A DNA stretch of 64,000 bases from Uloborus plumipes (lineage: Eukaryota; Arthropoda; Arachnida; Araneae; Uloboridae), in NCBI GenBank assembly GCA_038373865.1, contig JAXGGA010000082.1, forward strand, positions 294,091-358,090. Direction: 5' to 3'. Positions within the stretch are counted from its first letter, which is position 1. Each line of letters begins with the position of its first letter. Under the pieces are notes generated by a model. It worked only from the letters and a program-made list of their open reading frames with translations, did no database searches and was not told where the DNA came from. Below, in pieces: positions 35,458 through 49,900 of the stretch. A program made the translations under genes and the position numbers.

Positions 35458-38400
35458 CTAAAGAAAAAAAATGCATGAGAAACATAATGAAGGAAACAAA
35501 GAGGCTTAAGCCTCAGCGCTTAAAATAATAAGTAAACACTGTATACAAACATAACTGTCACAAAATTTATATCAAAAATAACTTTTTGTAATAATTCTGA
35601 GAAAAAGTTCACTACACAGTAACTATCCAAACAATATTAACTTAGCACTGTTAAGAGCACAATAAAGCAGAATAAGTAAGTTGAATAACATTTTTCTCAC
35701 AAGTTTAAGAATTTCTGAAAAAGTATGAACATATGAAAAGTATTTCCCAGACTTTTTAGATTACAAATACTCCCAATGAATAATTTCGCAATCCATTTTT
35801 CTACAGGAAAATTTTTCAAAAATAATTCTTAAAATAGATAAGCTATTGTAGATAAAGTAGCAACATGTGAGCATTCAAATATGCTCATCATCACACTTTT
35901 TAATAAAAGTTAGTAAAGTTTTATATTAATTCTTTACCGTTATTAATACTACTTCACTGTAACAACTCTTCTGGTAAAATAAAAGGAAAGAAAGCTAGTA
36001 TCAATTAGAACTACGGAATGTAAATTCCTGAAAATTACTGAGCAAGTAACCTTCAAAGAAGATAAAAACTGCATAAAAGCAATCTAAAAATTATATATTT
36101 CAATTAAGAGTAAGTATATGCAATGGTGCACACAGGGTTTCTTTCTGGGAGGGGATAGAAAATTTGTAAGGAGCTCTGATATGTGAAGTGAGCGGCAAAA
36201 TCAGTTAATTAACATATTTTTTTCTTTAAAAGTATAGAACTAATAAAGTATTTGTTGTCTTTTTTTTAGCTTAACTTGTGGCACACATATGTCCCATAGA
36301 AACCAAGCAATTAATAAAAAATATGATTTACTAAAGGTAATTACTGAAATTGATTTCAATCTCCAAATTAGTCAAATTTTGAGCTCTGATAAGGTATGGA
36401 ATGCTGAATTTACTGCTCTACACCTATTTGTTCACATACAGGCAAAAGGACCACAGACAAAATTTAAATCATTAAGTTTAACAGAAAAATTGCCTTTCTT
36501 GATAATCCGCAAAAGAGTGATTCCACAAAAAGTGGTCCTGGCACACTGAAATATTTTTCACATGAAGTGAAAAAATATCTTTTTACCGGACCAAAAAATG
36601 TCTCTTCTTTTTGATTTCAGCATTAATTTTGATATATATTTTTTTAAACATTAGATTCTAGTTGTAGCAATAAAAAACACAGTATTAGTAAGGTAAATTC
36701 AAAAGCCATATTTTAATATATTGGAGATATTGGAATGACTAGACATTTTGTTCTAAGAGATCAAACAAAAAAAAAATAGTCATCAAATGTAGTTAGCACA
36801 GAGTTTAACATTCTCCCAAACCTCTCTTGAATGTTACAGAGTAACTAACCCCTTACCCCCTTACTTGACACCATATAAAATCAAAAACCTCATAAGATGA
36901 AGCCGGCTAAATATTCTGTGCAGTTTAGGCCATAACCCTCCTTCCTTTATCAGCATCTTTGGTAAAACAATCATGGATAGTTTTAGTTCATGTGTTGTGA
37001 AACTGACTTAAAAGATCATGTTTTACAATAAAAGTGATTTTTAAATCAAACATATTTCACACAGACACACACCTAATACACAAAAGCAAACAGAATGTTT
37101 TTCTTTCTTTTTTTACTTTCAATGTATGATCTTCAGAAAAAAAATATTGCATGGAATATTTACTAAATATATGTAGACATGTGACACCATGTAAAAAATC
37201 ATCGTTAATTTCACTTTCAAAACTTTATACAAATAAAATGTGGTGCAGTTTATTTACAAATTTTTTGAGTCACACACATAACGATACATTTAAAAGTTTT
37301 TAGAAAAAATTTAAAATTATCTTATCTTTAAATATTGCCACTAGGTTAATCTTTATATATTAATATCTGAGCATAACTATGGATATTTGTGGGTATCGGT
37401 GGCGTAGGCAGACAAATCATTTCAGGGGGGGGGGGGCTGAGCCGAGACTTAGAGAGAAGAGGGCAGGGCACCTCATAAAATGTAGCTAAGAAAAGTAAAT
37501 TTTTCGAATTTCTGATATCAATGCTTAATTTAAGATGACAAAAATACATCATTAATTTTTTTATCATTATAATTATTGTTGTGGCCGAGAGGTAAAGCGT
37601 TTTGATAAAAACAGGAAAAGATAAATTAAAATTTGAAAAGTTCTCTTAATTAAAGTAGGTGTTCCCAACAAGTGCATGCAATATTTTGGCAAATTTGTGC
37701 TTTAATAACATTAATTTTGCGATTTATTTTACTATTGTTCCTAATGTTATGTTTCAATTACATGTGTTGAAATGTATTGAACAGAATCAGATAAATGAAC
37801 AAGCATTAATCGGTGTTTCTGAAACAAATTTGCAATAAAAATGAACAAAATTGAATTATAAGATAGTAATAAACGTGACAAACAGTAAAATGGACATGTC
37901 AAAAAAAAAGAAAAAAGAAAGAATTTACTTCTTTTTTTCTTTCTTTGAATTTTGTCCTATAATTAAATTTTCTCTACAGAAAAATTTTCTCATGTCGCGA
38001 TTTCAGAAAAAAAAAGGTAATAGCTAAAATGTTTTAAATTCTTTTTTGATAATTTCGGAGGGGGCTGCAGCCCTATCAGCCCACCCCTGAATACGCCACT
38101 GGTGTGTATGTGTGCCACTCTGACTTCTCCCGAATGCTAGTGAACAGACCATTGAAACAGATATCAATAGATTTGTAGCTTTTCAGAAATCATGTTTGGC
38201 TAGGTTGCATAATAGTAAAACTTTAATTGGCAGATATATTAATTAAAAACATCCTTTATGTCCCTCCATTCCTCCTCACAAATCTGGTATTCAGCTTTCA
38301 ATTGCTTCTTCACTTCTCCTGTCATTCCTTTCCAAGATCACACCGTTTTACTCATTTGAAACAATGTGGAAACCAGCAGAATGCCTGTTTCAAGCAAAAG

Positions 38401-41400
38401 TATAAATAAGGAACACATGTTTTTTTGAAATGACAATTGCCTGATACCATCAGTTGAGGGAAAGCTGGAGGCAAGTGCGGATCTTGAAATGGTTCCAGCA
38501 AAAGTGGGTTGATTTAGAGGTGTGCTGCACTAAAAATAATGTATTACTCATTTACTAAAGTACTGCTGCATATAAAAATCGAAGCCCCTAAAGTACACAA
38601 CTGTAGGTGCAAGGTGGAGATGGTGGCAGATGGCAAACTAATCCTACAGATTCGCTGATATTATACTGAAGAAAAATTGAAGGTTTTTTCTTCCTTTATC
38701 TTAAATTTTAATGTGGTTTGCAAATCAAAAAGCCATGATGGTGAAAGAGTCCAAAAAAGAAATTGTGGCTAATGAGTGAGCAAGAATTTATGCTATCATT
38801 ATTACTTCAGATTTTGTGCAAGAAATAGTTGCAATTACAGTTCTCATTATCTCAGAACCACTGAGTAAACTTAATTGTATTAGGAAAACTAGCTCTATAA
38901 ATTAGTATGAGAATTTCTAGCACATTAATACATTTCAGACAAAATATTCGCAAAAGAATATTGTCATTAGAATTCATATCCCTGTTAATTCAGTCCCAAA
39001 GGAAAGTCGAGGTGAAATGGGTTTTTAAGAAAACTTTAAATCTTATGTACCTGTCTCAACCCCAAAATCTTGGCAATTCTTGAGGCGATTGCATAACAAA
39101 TAAGTACGAATCATCCAAGATTGCTACTTTTGCTGAATATTGCTAACAGTTTTATGTTAGTATTTATAATAGCAAAAAACTACTTCATATTGTGCATGTA
39201 AGATATAAAAATAAATCTGATGATATAATTTAATATTATTGAATTGGCAAAAAAAATGGAATGACTCCATATAAAACAACAATCAAAACATATGAATTCA
39301 ATGTAAATAATATTGTTAATTTTACCTCTTCATATGAGTTTTGCTTAGATAGAGGTTTTGCTTTAGGCTGTGTGCCTTTAACAGTTTTAACAATTCGAGC
39401 TCGTCTGGAAAGACTATTCTGGGTACTGAAAAAATTTTAAAACATAATTTATATTATTACATATTTTAAGAAAATATCTCAGTTCAAAAAATACAAACAG
39501 TAAAAGGTGCAGAAAAATGATCCAATTACAGAGTATGTCAAAATGCAAGAGTGGTTTTAGCATATATTATGCATAAAATATTATCCTAAATTTGCTTAAA
39601 AGTTTATATAACAGAATAGGTTTTTCAACTGGTTTCTAGCTTTACTTAATGGTTGGCAAAAGTTCTAAAACAGTAAAATTTCAGCAAAATCTTTTGACTC
39701 ACTTTTTTAATATATGTATATGTTATCAAACTCTTACCATAGTATAGCATACTATGGTAAGGGGAATAACATCATTAGGTGGCTGTAATATGAATAAAAG
39801 TAGTGCTTCAAAGAGCAACATATCTGAACGTATCTTAACCTCTTCCCGGCTTTTCCCGAGCTAGACTCGGGCAAGCGAAATGTTCCATTCTGGCTCATCC
39901 CGAGTGTAGCTCGGACACTGTGAAAATTAACACAGCACAACCAGTCCTTCGCGAATTTATTTAAATAGATATTTTTACACTTATTTTTAGGAAATGTTGC
40001 ATGCGAATGATGCTATTATGTTTAAAAAGATATGTATGTATGAAAATAAGCATAAAAAATTGACATTTTTTGATCTGTAATCCCGAAATTACTCATTTAT
40101 TTAAATAGATATTTTTACATTTATTTGTAGGAAATGTTGCATGCGAATGATGCTATTATGTTTAAAAAGATATGTATGAAAATAAGCATAAAAAATTGAC
40201 ATTTTTTGATCCATAATCCCGAAATAAAATGAGCCTGGAAGGGGTTAAAAGAAAGCAGTTTTTTAATAATATTAGTTCATACTTTTACAGGATGTCTGCC
40301 GATCTGATGATCCAACATTCTAATTCATTTTTATTATTTCCAGTACGAAATTTGAAAAATTTTCAGTATCCTTCCACTTTCTTTCTTTTTTTTTTTTTTT
40401 TACAATCTCATGACAAAATGAAAATCAAAGTAGTACATGTCACTTAGCCATGTAATTTATTGAGAAAAAATTGATACTTTTTCTTCATATTCAATTCAAT
40501 TCAATTTTATTTTAATCAAGGCAATACAAACCATAAACAAAAAATAGAGGTAGCATAAGACGAATTCAACAATATATAGAGCACAAATAGAGAAGAAAAA
40601 AAACAAACGTCAAGTATATACATCATAACCAAACGCCCTGATTAAGTAAATGGGAGTAAAGGCTGTAAAAAAAAACAGCCTGAGTTATATGGCGCTTGTT
40701 GGAAGACAAGAAAAAAGCACGGTATATCCGAAAATGTGATTTAACCGAGATCATAAAAAGTAGAGATTCAGTTAACATAAAAAACTTTTACACGTACCTG
40801 AACAAAAATATGAACTTATTTCTATATTAGGAAAATTTCCTTAGAAAAAACAAAGAAAATAAACTATCAATTTATAATTTAAACAAAACAAATAAATAAA
40901 TGAGTAAAAATACTTTTATAGTTTACTGGTGTGATATGAATTGAAAGTTGAAGTTTAAATTGCGATGAAACAAATGTATGAAAAATATGCCAGTTTTGTT
41001 AACATATTTTAAAAAGAAGAATACTTTTTCTGCGAAATGAAATATTTTTCCCTCTATAATGTCAAATATAAAGCAGCGTTTTTAAAAACATGGTTTTATT
41101 TTTTGGAGATATAGAAAAAACATGATAAATCAGAATGAGCAACGCAATGAAGGACAATGCAACAAGAGGTTAGTGTACTTTTAGTTCAATCAATACATGA
41201 ATATTATACCATAAATAATATTTATTTGTTCTTTACCTACTTTTCACTTCAAAATGACACATGTTTTAGTTAATAGTTTATTTTATGTATTTATGAGTTT
41301 CCCTTCTTACCTAATAGCTTTTCAGTCCACCCAATGTCTCTTTTATTACATTACAACATTAAGCAAAAAAAATTATAAACAGCAACTGCAGATGCAAACC

Positions 41401-44400
41401 GTAATAACACTGAATTTTTCAGAACTATAGCTCAAATAATTGATAATATGATTCTACAAAATCTGTGTGCAAGCAATTTTGCTTAGGAAATTCAGCTTTA
41501 ATCAATATACAAAAAAAATCAACATTTTCTACTTTTTAAAGATTACTTTTAGGATACACAATCAATTATCCTATCGGAATTCATTAACAAAAAAACCTCC
41601 ATTCGACAAAAATTGCTAATCAGTTATTATAGACATCACAAAAGTGCTTCTAAACCTTTTTAACTTGCAAACCAGTAAAAGTCTGAAGTAAAATCAACTG
41701 ATTTTTTTTTTTTTTTTTTTTTGCTTCACAAAAAAAAGAGCTTTACTATACTGTAAATATATACCACACAAGTAAATTGTAAGATTTTTACTATGATTTA
41801 CTTACAAAAATATCTAAATTATAAGATAAGTAATTACGCTCTCTCTCTCTGTACTTATAATACATATTTCCATCAGTAAATATATCTTAAGGGCAAATCA
41901 CAGAAGTGACCACAAGTTTGAGCTAAAAATATTGTAATAATGTTATTATGGCTATTTTTAAATAAATTTTTTTTAACACCGGCTAAAAATCTGTGAAGAA
42001 TGGTAAAATTTTTCCATGTTTCCACATGAATTTTCTATATTTTTCCTGTAAAATTTCAATATTTCCAGTATGTAAACTAGATTCCAGTACATTTCCAGTG
42101 CTCCCAGTATCTAAAAATTCTGTTTTATGAGTCAAAATTGAACAAAAATTACTATTTTTAATTGGCTCTCTTAGTTCCACCAACAAAAAGGTTATCTATA
42201 TTAAGAGAGGTAACATTATCTATATGAACCATTTGAACAAAAAATATGACATAAAATTTAAAAATAAATTTAAAAAAAAAATTAATCTGCTAGCTAAAGC
42301 ATTATAAAAAGTTTCTAATGATTTAATATTCTATTATATTTACTTCAGGGCAACTAGCAGCTTGAAAAATCTTTCCCTAAATTTTCTTTAATTAGTTTAA
42401 CTGTTCTCAGAGAAATATGAAAACAAGCCAAATAAATTTGTTTATTTATTTCAAAAATCAGAAAAATCTGTTAATTCTTGAAGAATTAATGAATTTTTTA
42501 TACGCTTCAATATAACTAATTGAGAAAGTTTTCACAAATCAAAACTTTTTTGTGCGCACTGACAACATAGAAAAAAAAACACTAAAATATTTGAAAATAA
42601 CCTCACATAGATTGAGTAAAGTCCTGGTAACACATAGAGAGCTCTAAAATGCTTTTATTATCCAAAGGTAGAAAAACTGCCATATTCTCTCTCAAAACAA
42701 TTACTTTTCATGTCCAAACCTTCTACCAAAAACAAGGTGTTGCACATCATCAGCTCTTGCCCCTTTCCTTTGCAATTTGACAACACTTGCCCAACAGAAG
42801 CGATATACACCTCCTTGTAGTTCAAATGGATCTCTTGTACAGGGTGCTATTTGCAGAATAAAAATCAAGCACTTTAAATTACCTTCCATGACTCTTCATC
42901 AGCAGCAGATTTAGAAGTTTGGGGGTATGTCGTAGTGCATTTTTGAAGGCCTCTTTGTCTATCGCACAACTATGCACAACCTTTGTAATGCACACTTTTG
43001 TATCTCCTTCAGGGCCCCTATGATTGGGGAGCTCTTTGCAACTGTGACATGGTAAATCTGCCACTGCTTTTCATGGCAAAAATTAAAGTGTAATACAAAT
43101 AGAATTAGTGAAACATCTCAATTACCTTATAGCTGGACTGTGTCCTTTCGAAGCCTTCTCATCTTCTGATAGAATACCTTCCGATAACCATCTATGCCTT
43201 AACGGTTTATGATGCTCATCAGAGCCACTATCTGTTTCATCTGAAATAAAATCAAACCTAACATTAGCTACACTCAAGAAATAGAAGTTATTGATCACTA
43301 GCACAGTTTGTAGAAATAAATCCTACAAATAAATTACATGTTCTTAAAACATTAAAATCTTTGTAGTTAAGAATTGTTGACTAGCAGCAAAAGTATAGGG
43401 TAAATAGAGAAATTTATGACTTTTTTATAACCTCTAATGAAATCATAATTTGTATGACCATTTCAAAAAGAAAACATTTTATCATCATAGAATCGCTTCA
43501 GAAACAGCTAATTTTTTTAGAATTTTAACAAACAATTCATCTTAAAAGATGATATTAATAAATATTGATAAAATGGTTCCTTGAAACCAAAGTTCATGTA
43601 CATAATTCAGTTTGCCATTTCTTTGCATTGGAGGTGTTCTCCCAGGTTTAGTTTTCAAATAAAGAAAAAGTTTACTTCTTATCTACCCTAAGTTTGACAA
43701 GAGCTTGAATAAAATTTTATGCAGATTTCATGTATAATAATACTAATAATGAGTGTATAATGGCTAAGCATAAAAATGTCACAGAGTGTAAGAAAATATT
43801 TTAAACTTGATTTTTTATTTCCAATGTTACAGTTTATTTATGATATTTTAGAATTACTTCAAAAAAAAACTAACTAAAATCTACAAAATGCTTTGCTTGA
43901 GAATTTGAGATTGCTGAATAGTTTTTCTATCCGCTATTTTTCAAAGAGATGACATATTGATGATGATTATGCATAAAATCAAGTCATTTCACAGCTCCCC
44001 TAATTGACCGTTGCATCTCTCAAATGCTATCATACGTGTAGCAATCAGGAAGTCAACCCTACACTAAAATTTGCACTTGCAACAATGAAATATTTTTTGG
44101 GGGAAATTTCAAAAGTGAAACATGCTTCAGAATTTGAGAGGGATGTCATTGGGCTAGTATGATTTTACATAAAATAACACAGTGATAGTAGTTAGTACCT
44201 GCAGAATTTATAAAAACAGAAGGGCGATTGCCGAAGGTAGCAACCTTTAAAATCTAAAAAAACGGATCAAAACCACAGGCTGCCCTAATGAAAACTCAGA
44301 AATTTTCTATAGGCTCTCAAATATGAATTACCTTACTAGACACACATATCATCAGCACAAAATGAAACAGTAATAGCATGTGCATACATCATAATGAAGA

Positions 44401-46956
44401 AGCAATAAAATGCAGCTGAACAAGATAAATGATTTTATACATATTAATGACAAATGACTTCAGTTTTCAGATAATATCCAACGAAAAAATTCAGTATATA
44501 CTAATAGAATAGTGTCACAAACTAATTTATTTTTACAATTATAAACCAAAAACAAATAACTATTTTAACTACCTGTTCCAGTAGTGGTTGAAAAACGCTG
44601 GGTAGGGCTGTTAGCATCTTCAACTAAATCACTCATACTGTAACTTTTTCTAAGATGTTGAACTAGAGTTTCCTGACCCTAAAAACATTGTACACTATAT
44701 TTCTCTATTACAAAAGTCTAAAGTCAATACAGCAAAAATACATTCAAACAAAAGGGGAGAAAAAACACTTAAAATAACAAAGTTTACTAGTTGAGGGGAA
44801 TTCAATATTTACAAATTTCATGCTCTTACAATTGAGAAACATGAAAAATAAAACAGTAGAACTATAAATAATTAGCACACACTACTTCTTAACCCTAGTG
44901 TCAATGACTGGGTAGACGAGTAACTTTTTGTGACTTTTATTGCAATTTTGTCATTTCTAATTAAGTCTTTACAAAATCATTCTTACTCCTCAATACTTAC
45001 ATGGATCTGAGCCAAATATAGCACTAAATGTGTTCTCATAAATATCATTTGGAGGGGGGGTTACCATTAAAAATTCTTATACTATTATTCAATTATCAGG
45101 TACCCTGGTGCCCATTATTGTTTACCATATTCGTTCAAAAAGATAATCATTATTACTAGAACAAATAGAATCAAACATGATTAAAAAACCTGATAAAAAA
45201 TAAATTGCACACTGGATTACCACTTGTTTAGAAAGATTTTCTCGTTTTTCTCCAAAGCTTCTTGGGAGTAGAAACACAAATTTAGCAAACTACTGAATTT
45301 TTTTCTTTCAGTTGAATCACCAGGTTTCTGTGGTAGTATAGGAACTGGACGTCATTGCAGTTACTCTGTTGGAGGACTTCAGAATGATTTCTATGTCTAA
45401 TGCATCAGGGTTTCCTTTACAGTTGCATTTTTTGCAAAATGCGAAAATATTATCTAAATTGCGAAAATGAAGGAAGGCCATTTTCGCTTTTTTATTCCAA
45501 AAATTAAGAACAAAAAACAATGCACGATATGAGAGAGAAAACAAGCAAGATGATATCTAATTTATTCTTATTATAAATCATAGCCAACGTGTGCATAAAA
45601 TGCTACTAAATTCCACAATATATTGTCTTACTGGGCATAAAATCCCCCCAATAAATGCATTATTAGTACGATTTTAAAAAAACTTGTGTTCTTTTAGTGA
45701 ATTACAATTCTAAATTTTTCACTTTAAATTCACCTACTATGAATTAATTCTATCAAGATGTCAAGGCTGAATTTTGAATTTAGCTTTCAACAGGAGATGA
45801 AATACGTAGAAGCAGTTAAAAAGATAGTAAGTAAACAGATTCACTATTTATTAACCTTCAGCATTTTGCTTAAGACTATTTTCCAATTTTAGCTTTTTTG
45901 CTGAAAACCTTTGAAACCCAGCTTAAACCCTGTAATTCGTTGAATAGTGTTGCATAGCTTGAGCACTCTCATTGGTCAATCCTGAATTGCTGGATTTCAC
46001 TGATTTTCTCCAAGCAGACCCAGAAATTTGCAGCAATTTTTTTTTATGGCTGTGCGTATCGGAATTTGCCTTCATCTTCAGCAGATATGTCTAAAATAGT
46101 TTTTAAAAATGAGAGTGCCCATTTCTACGTTTGTGAAAGGTATAATTTCAAAGGATCTGATCAATTGTAACACGAAATTTTGTTTTGTTGTAAATTATAA
46201 CCCTTTTTGACTTTTGGTTTGTTTTCAGAGAAGGTTTTTCCAAGTGGGAAAGCAATATTTTTTCCCACTTGGGGAGTATACGAATATATTGTTCCATTGC
46301 TTTTGAAACTGAATAAGGAACATTTTATGTCTTTCGTAATGCAGACAATAACATTTCAACTGGAATATATGATTTGGTTTTTCTTTTTAGTCTTAAAAAC
46401 TGCCAGATGCCATAACAGTTAAAAGTTGAGCTAATGAATGTGACATAAAAGATTACAGATCATATTTTTCAAAAATACAATGGGCCACAAGGATTGCTTT
46501 GCATGGCCCCATATGGCCAGTGGGCTGTAAGTTGTTCATCACTCATATAAATAAATAAATGACTATTCATGCCCTTTTAGAAAAAACATGCAATAAAATT
46601 CTTTAAGAAAAACTGGAGGGAGAGAAAACATTTGTTTCTTACAGTCAATGCAACATGAAATGTACGAATATAAAAAAAGGAAAACAAGAAGCTATTTCAT
46701 TTTTCAGTAAAAACAGGATAAACACATTTCCCTAGACAGGGGTGTACGAGGCAGTTAAATTTAAATAGACTAGGTGACAGAAAAAAAAAAGCTGCTTCTT
46801 GCTCTAGGCTTTCAAATTTGAAATGGCTACCAAGGTACCCAAGTCATTGATGCTAGGGTTGAAAAAACTACTACTTGTTTCGATAATCTAGTACCAAGAG
46901 ATGCAAGTTAGGTGATACTTTCAAGACTGAAAGTATTTGACCCCTCCCCCCCCCCC

Positions 46957-46987
<31 letters not shown>

Positions 46988-49900
46988 GCACAGTAAAATA
47001 TCTAAAATCAGAACTAATTCTGGCCACAGGCAGTTTGGATTTTCAAATTGCTTGGATTCTAGAAAATAATCAAGAAAATGTGCATAACATTCTTTGGTTA
47101 TGTCCAGTAATCTTACCTTTAAAGCGGTTTGCATCACAACAGCGGTAGCATAACTTAAGCCCTTGGACCCCAGCTGCAGAACAGTATTATAGCCTTGATC
47201 TCTAGCTTTAGCAATGTAATCATCAATTTCCTTCAAAGATGTTAATTTTTTATATATAAATATTAAAAGCAGTTGAATTGCTGAAATATAACTGATAAAC
47301 AGAAACTATAAAACATTATGGGATTGTTATTCAGTATTTAAATTTCATCTTCATAAACTAAAACTGCATAGACAAATTGCACTACACATTTAAAATCAAA
47401 ACATGCCCAATATCAAACAAACTAACACTGACCTAGACATCAGTAAGTCTCAAGTTATATTTGAAATACTAATAAAAAGACTTTTATCATTTCATAATAA
47501 CAAAAAATATTTTTGATTTTGCAAAAATATTACAATATCAATATCAAATTTTGGAAAAGGCTTAATTTTATCATGTGCAGGAGAGCACCAATTATACGGA
47601 TGTTTGGGACCATTGTTATCTCAGACAGCTTAAGTCCCTGGTTTTCTGGATAGCTGAAAAGCAGTTTGCTGATTGTTTATAATACATAAATTACTGCAGT
47701 AAAACCTCTCCAATACGTACATCTACGGGAATCTAAATATTGTCCGGTTTAAAGGGGTGTCCGCTTAAGAGAGGGACAAGAAAAGTGAATACAAGATTAG
47801 TTTCTAGACAGTTTAATTATAACAGAGCAATTGACTACAGGTATTAAAAGAACTTATTCCCTGATTAACAGCCATATCTTTAATTACAGAAATTAATGAA
47901 ATGGAATAATATTTAGTTCCAGGTACAAAAGTTATAAAATAATTAATAAAATGTGCTAAGAAAGTACATAAACATACCTATGTTGGTAGTTTCGTAAAAA
48001 AAGATGTTATAGAAGTTTGTTTGGAATAGTTTATGCTCATCATTCTTCATGATCAATTTTAAGCCTTTAAGTTAATTTTACTCCCATTTCCTCATTTCTT
48101 GCTGTGAAAACGTTTTAATTCATCAATGTTTATTTGAGCATTACGTAAGTTTCTAAACTTCTAGTCTCCAGAATGTGCTTCCACTGTCCGGGCAGTCTTC
48201 TTCTCCTTCACTTTCGGTGTCCTTGTGTTTTACGCTTTCAACTACGTATCTCCTTCATTTCTAAGGAGTTTATCTCACATTCAACATCTGCATCAATGTC
48301 AGAAAATTCATCGCCATTGAAAGCGTTTTCACCACTAAGGCGAAATAATTTTGCTGATTCATTAATGGGTTCTTCCTCATTTTCGATTTTTTCTTTCAAA
48401 GTCAAAGCTTTGTGAGGCACTTTTTCTATGTGGATGCGAATAGAGGACACACGATGCAATAGAGTCAAACGTGATACTTCTGACAAAACTAAAAATGAAA
48501 TAAATTTAATCCAAGAATTCACTTCTCCCCCCCCCCTCCCTGGAAATACTCCCCAATTCTTTCCATTCACACTTATGCATTATTTTTCACTTCAAAAAAA
48601 AAAAAGAAAGAAACTGCGTTGCTCGAATTAAGTACACATCACTTTTCAACAATTGACCCCATTCATCGGGAACTGATAAAGTGCAGCAGAGGCTGCAGTC
48701 TGGTAGTAGAGGTTTTAATAAGACCTAGGCAAAATCACGTTCTTAACCTCTATTGTAAACACTGAAGAGCACATGGCGGTAGGACCCTACGATCTATTGT
48801 CCTGACATGGCGGACAGTTTGAGATCTGTCACCAAGAGCGACAGGGCAGATTAGGGACTAGTAGGACATAGGGGCGGACTAGTAGGACATAGGGGACTCT
48901 AGGGAGAGCAACATAGCAGACTACTCAAGGGAGAAGATCAAAATATTTAACCAGTTTATCCAGTAGGAGTCATGACCAACAGCTGTATCCCCAAGAGCCT
49001 TAAAATGTATTCCCTACGCTAAACAATAGATTCAACATTCGCTTTCCACCACAGACTTTTTCCCGTCAAGTTCGGAAATGGCAGTGTATTTTTGTAATGG
49101 GAAAAATAAATTTTTGTGGTTTGTTGCCGTTTGTGGTGGGGGAAGGTGTTACTAATTCCCCTTCGTGGTTGCCTCCCGTTGTGGGATGGATCTCTTATCT
49201 TTTTTTTTTCTCCCAACAGAAAGCTAGGCAGATTTCTCCGAAATTGTCCGTCGGTGTCCGTTTTAATGAGTAAAGAAAGAGCTTTTTTGCAAGATAAGCT
49301 CTGTCCGTGTCCGGTTAAGTGAGTGTCCGCTTTAATGAGGGGTGTCTGCTAAGCGAGGTTTCACTGTATAATAAATAGTAATGCATCTCAATATATGCAC
49401 AAAACATTTCAGAAACAGTCTGTGGAGTGGAAGTGCAAAACGCTGCCACTGATCCAGTGGGCTGCTCAATAAAACACAGTTAGTTCAACATAGAAAATAA
49501 ATAGAAAACGTAAAAAAGTAGAGACCTTCAGTCAGTCACTTTTTTACTACCAAGAAATCTAAAAAGCTTGTTTTTTTGTGTAACACAAGACATTACTAAT
49601 TTTTGAATTGAATATTTTTCCAGTAGTTAAAATAGTGCATAACATGTAATAGGAAAATTCCAAATTTGTGTCTAGAAAGGATCCGGCAGATGCTACAGAC
49701 ATCAAATTTCAGCACCTACAAATGTGAAACACTGCAAAGGAAGACACTTTTCAAGTCTATATAAAAAAGTTAGAAACTTTTGGGAACCAAAAAAGAAACT
49801 TAGTTAAGTTTTTTAGCCTAAAAATAAACAAAAGAATAAGATCCTAAATCTATACTCAGTAATTTGTAAAAGGCTAAAAATTAGTCCCAGGTGCATTTTT

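Noticed and set aside
36289..36549. 86-codon frame starting with ATG (plus strand, REEP intron)
   Set aside because: It has ordinary AT-rich codon bias, no recognisable domain and no splice partners; a chance frame is more likely.
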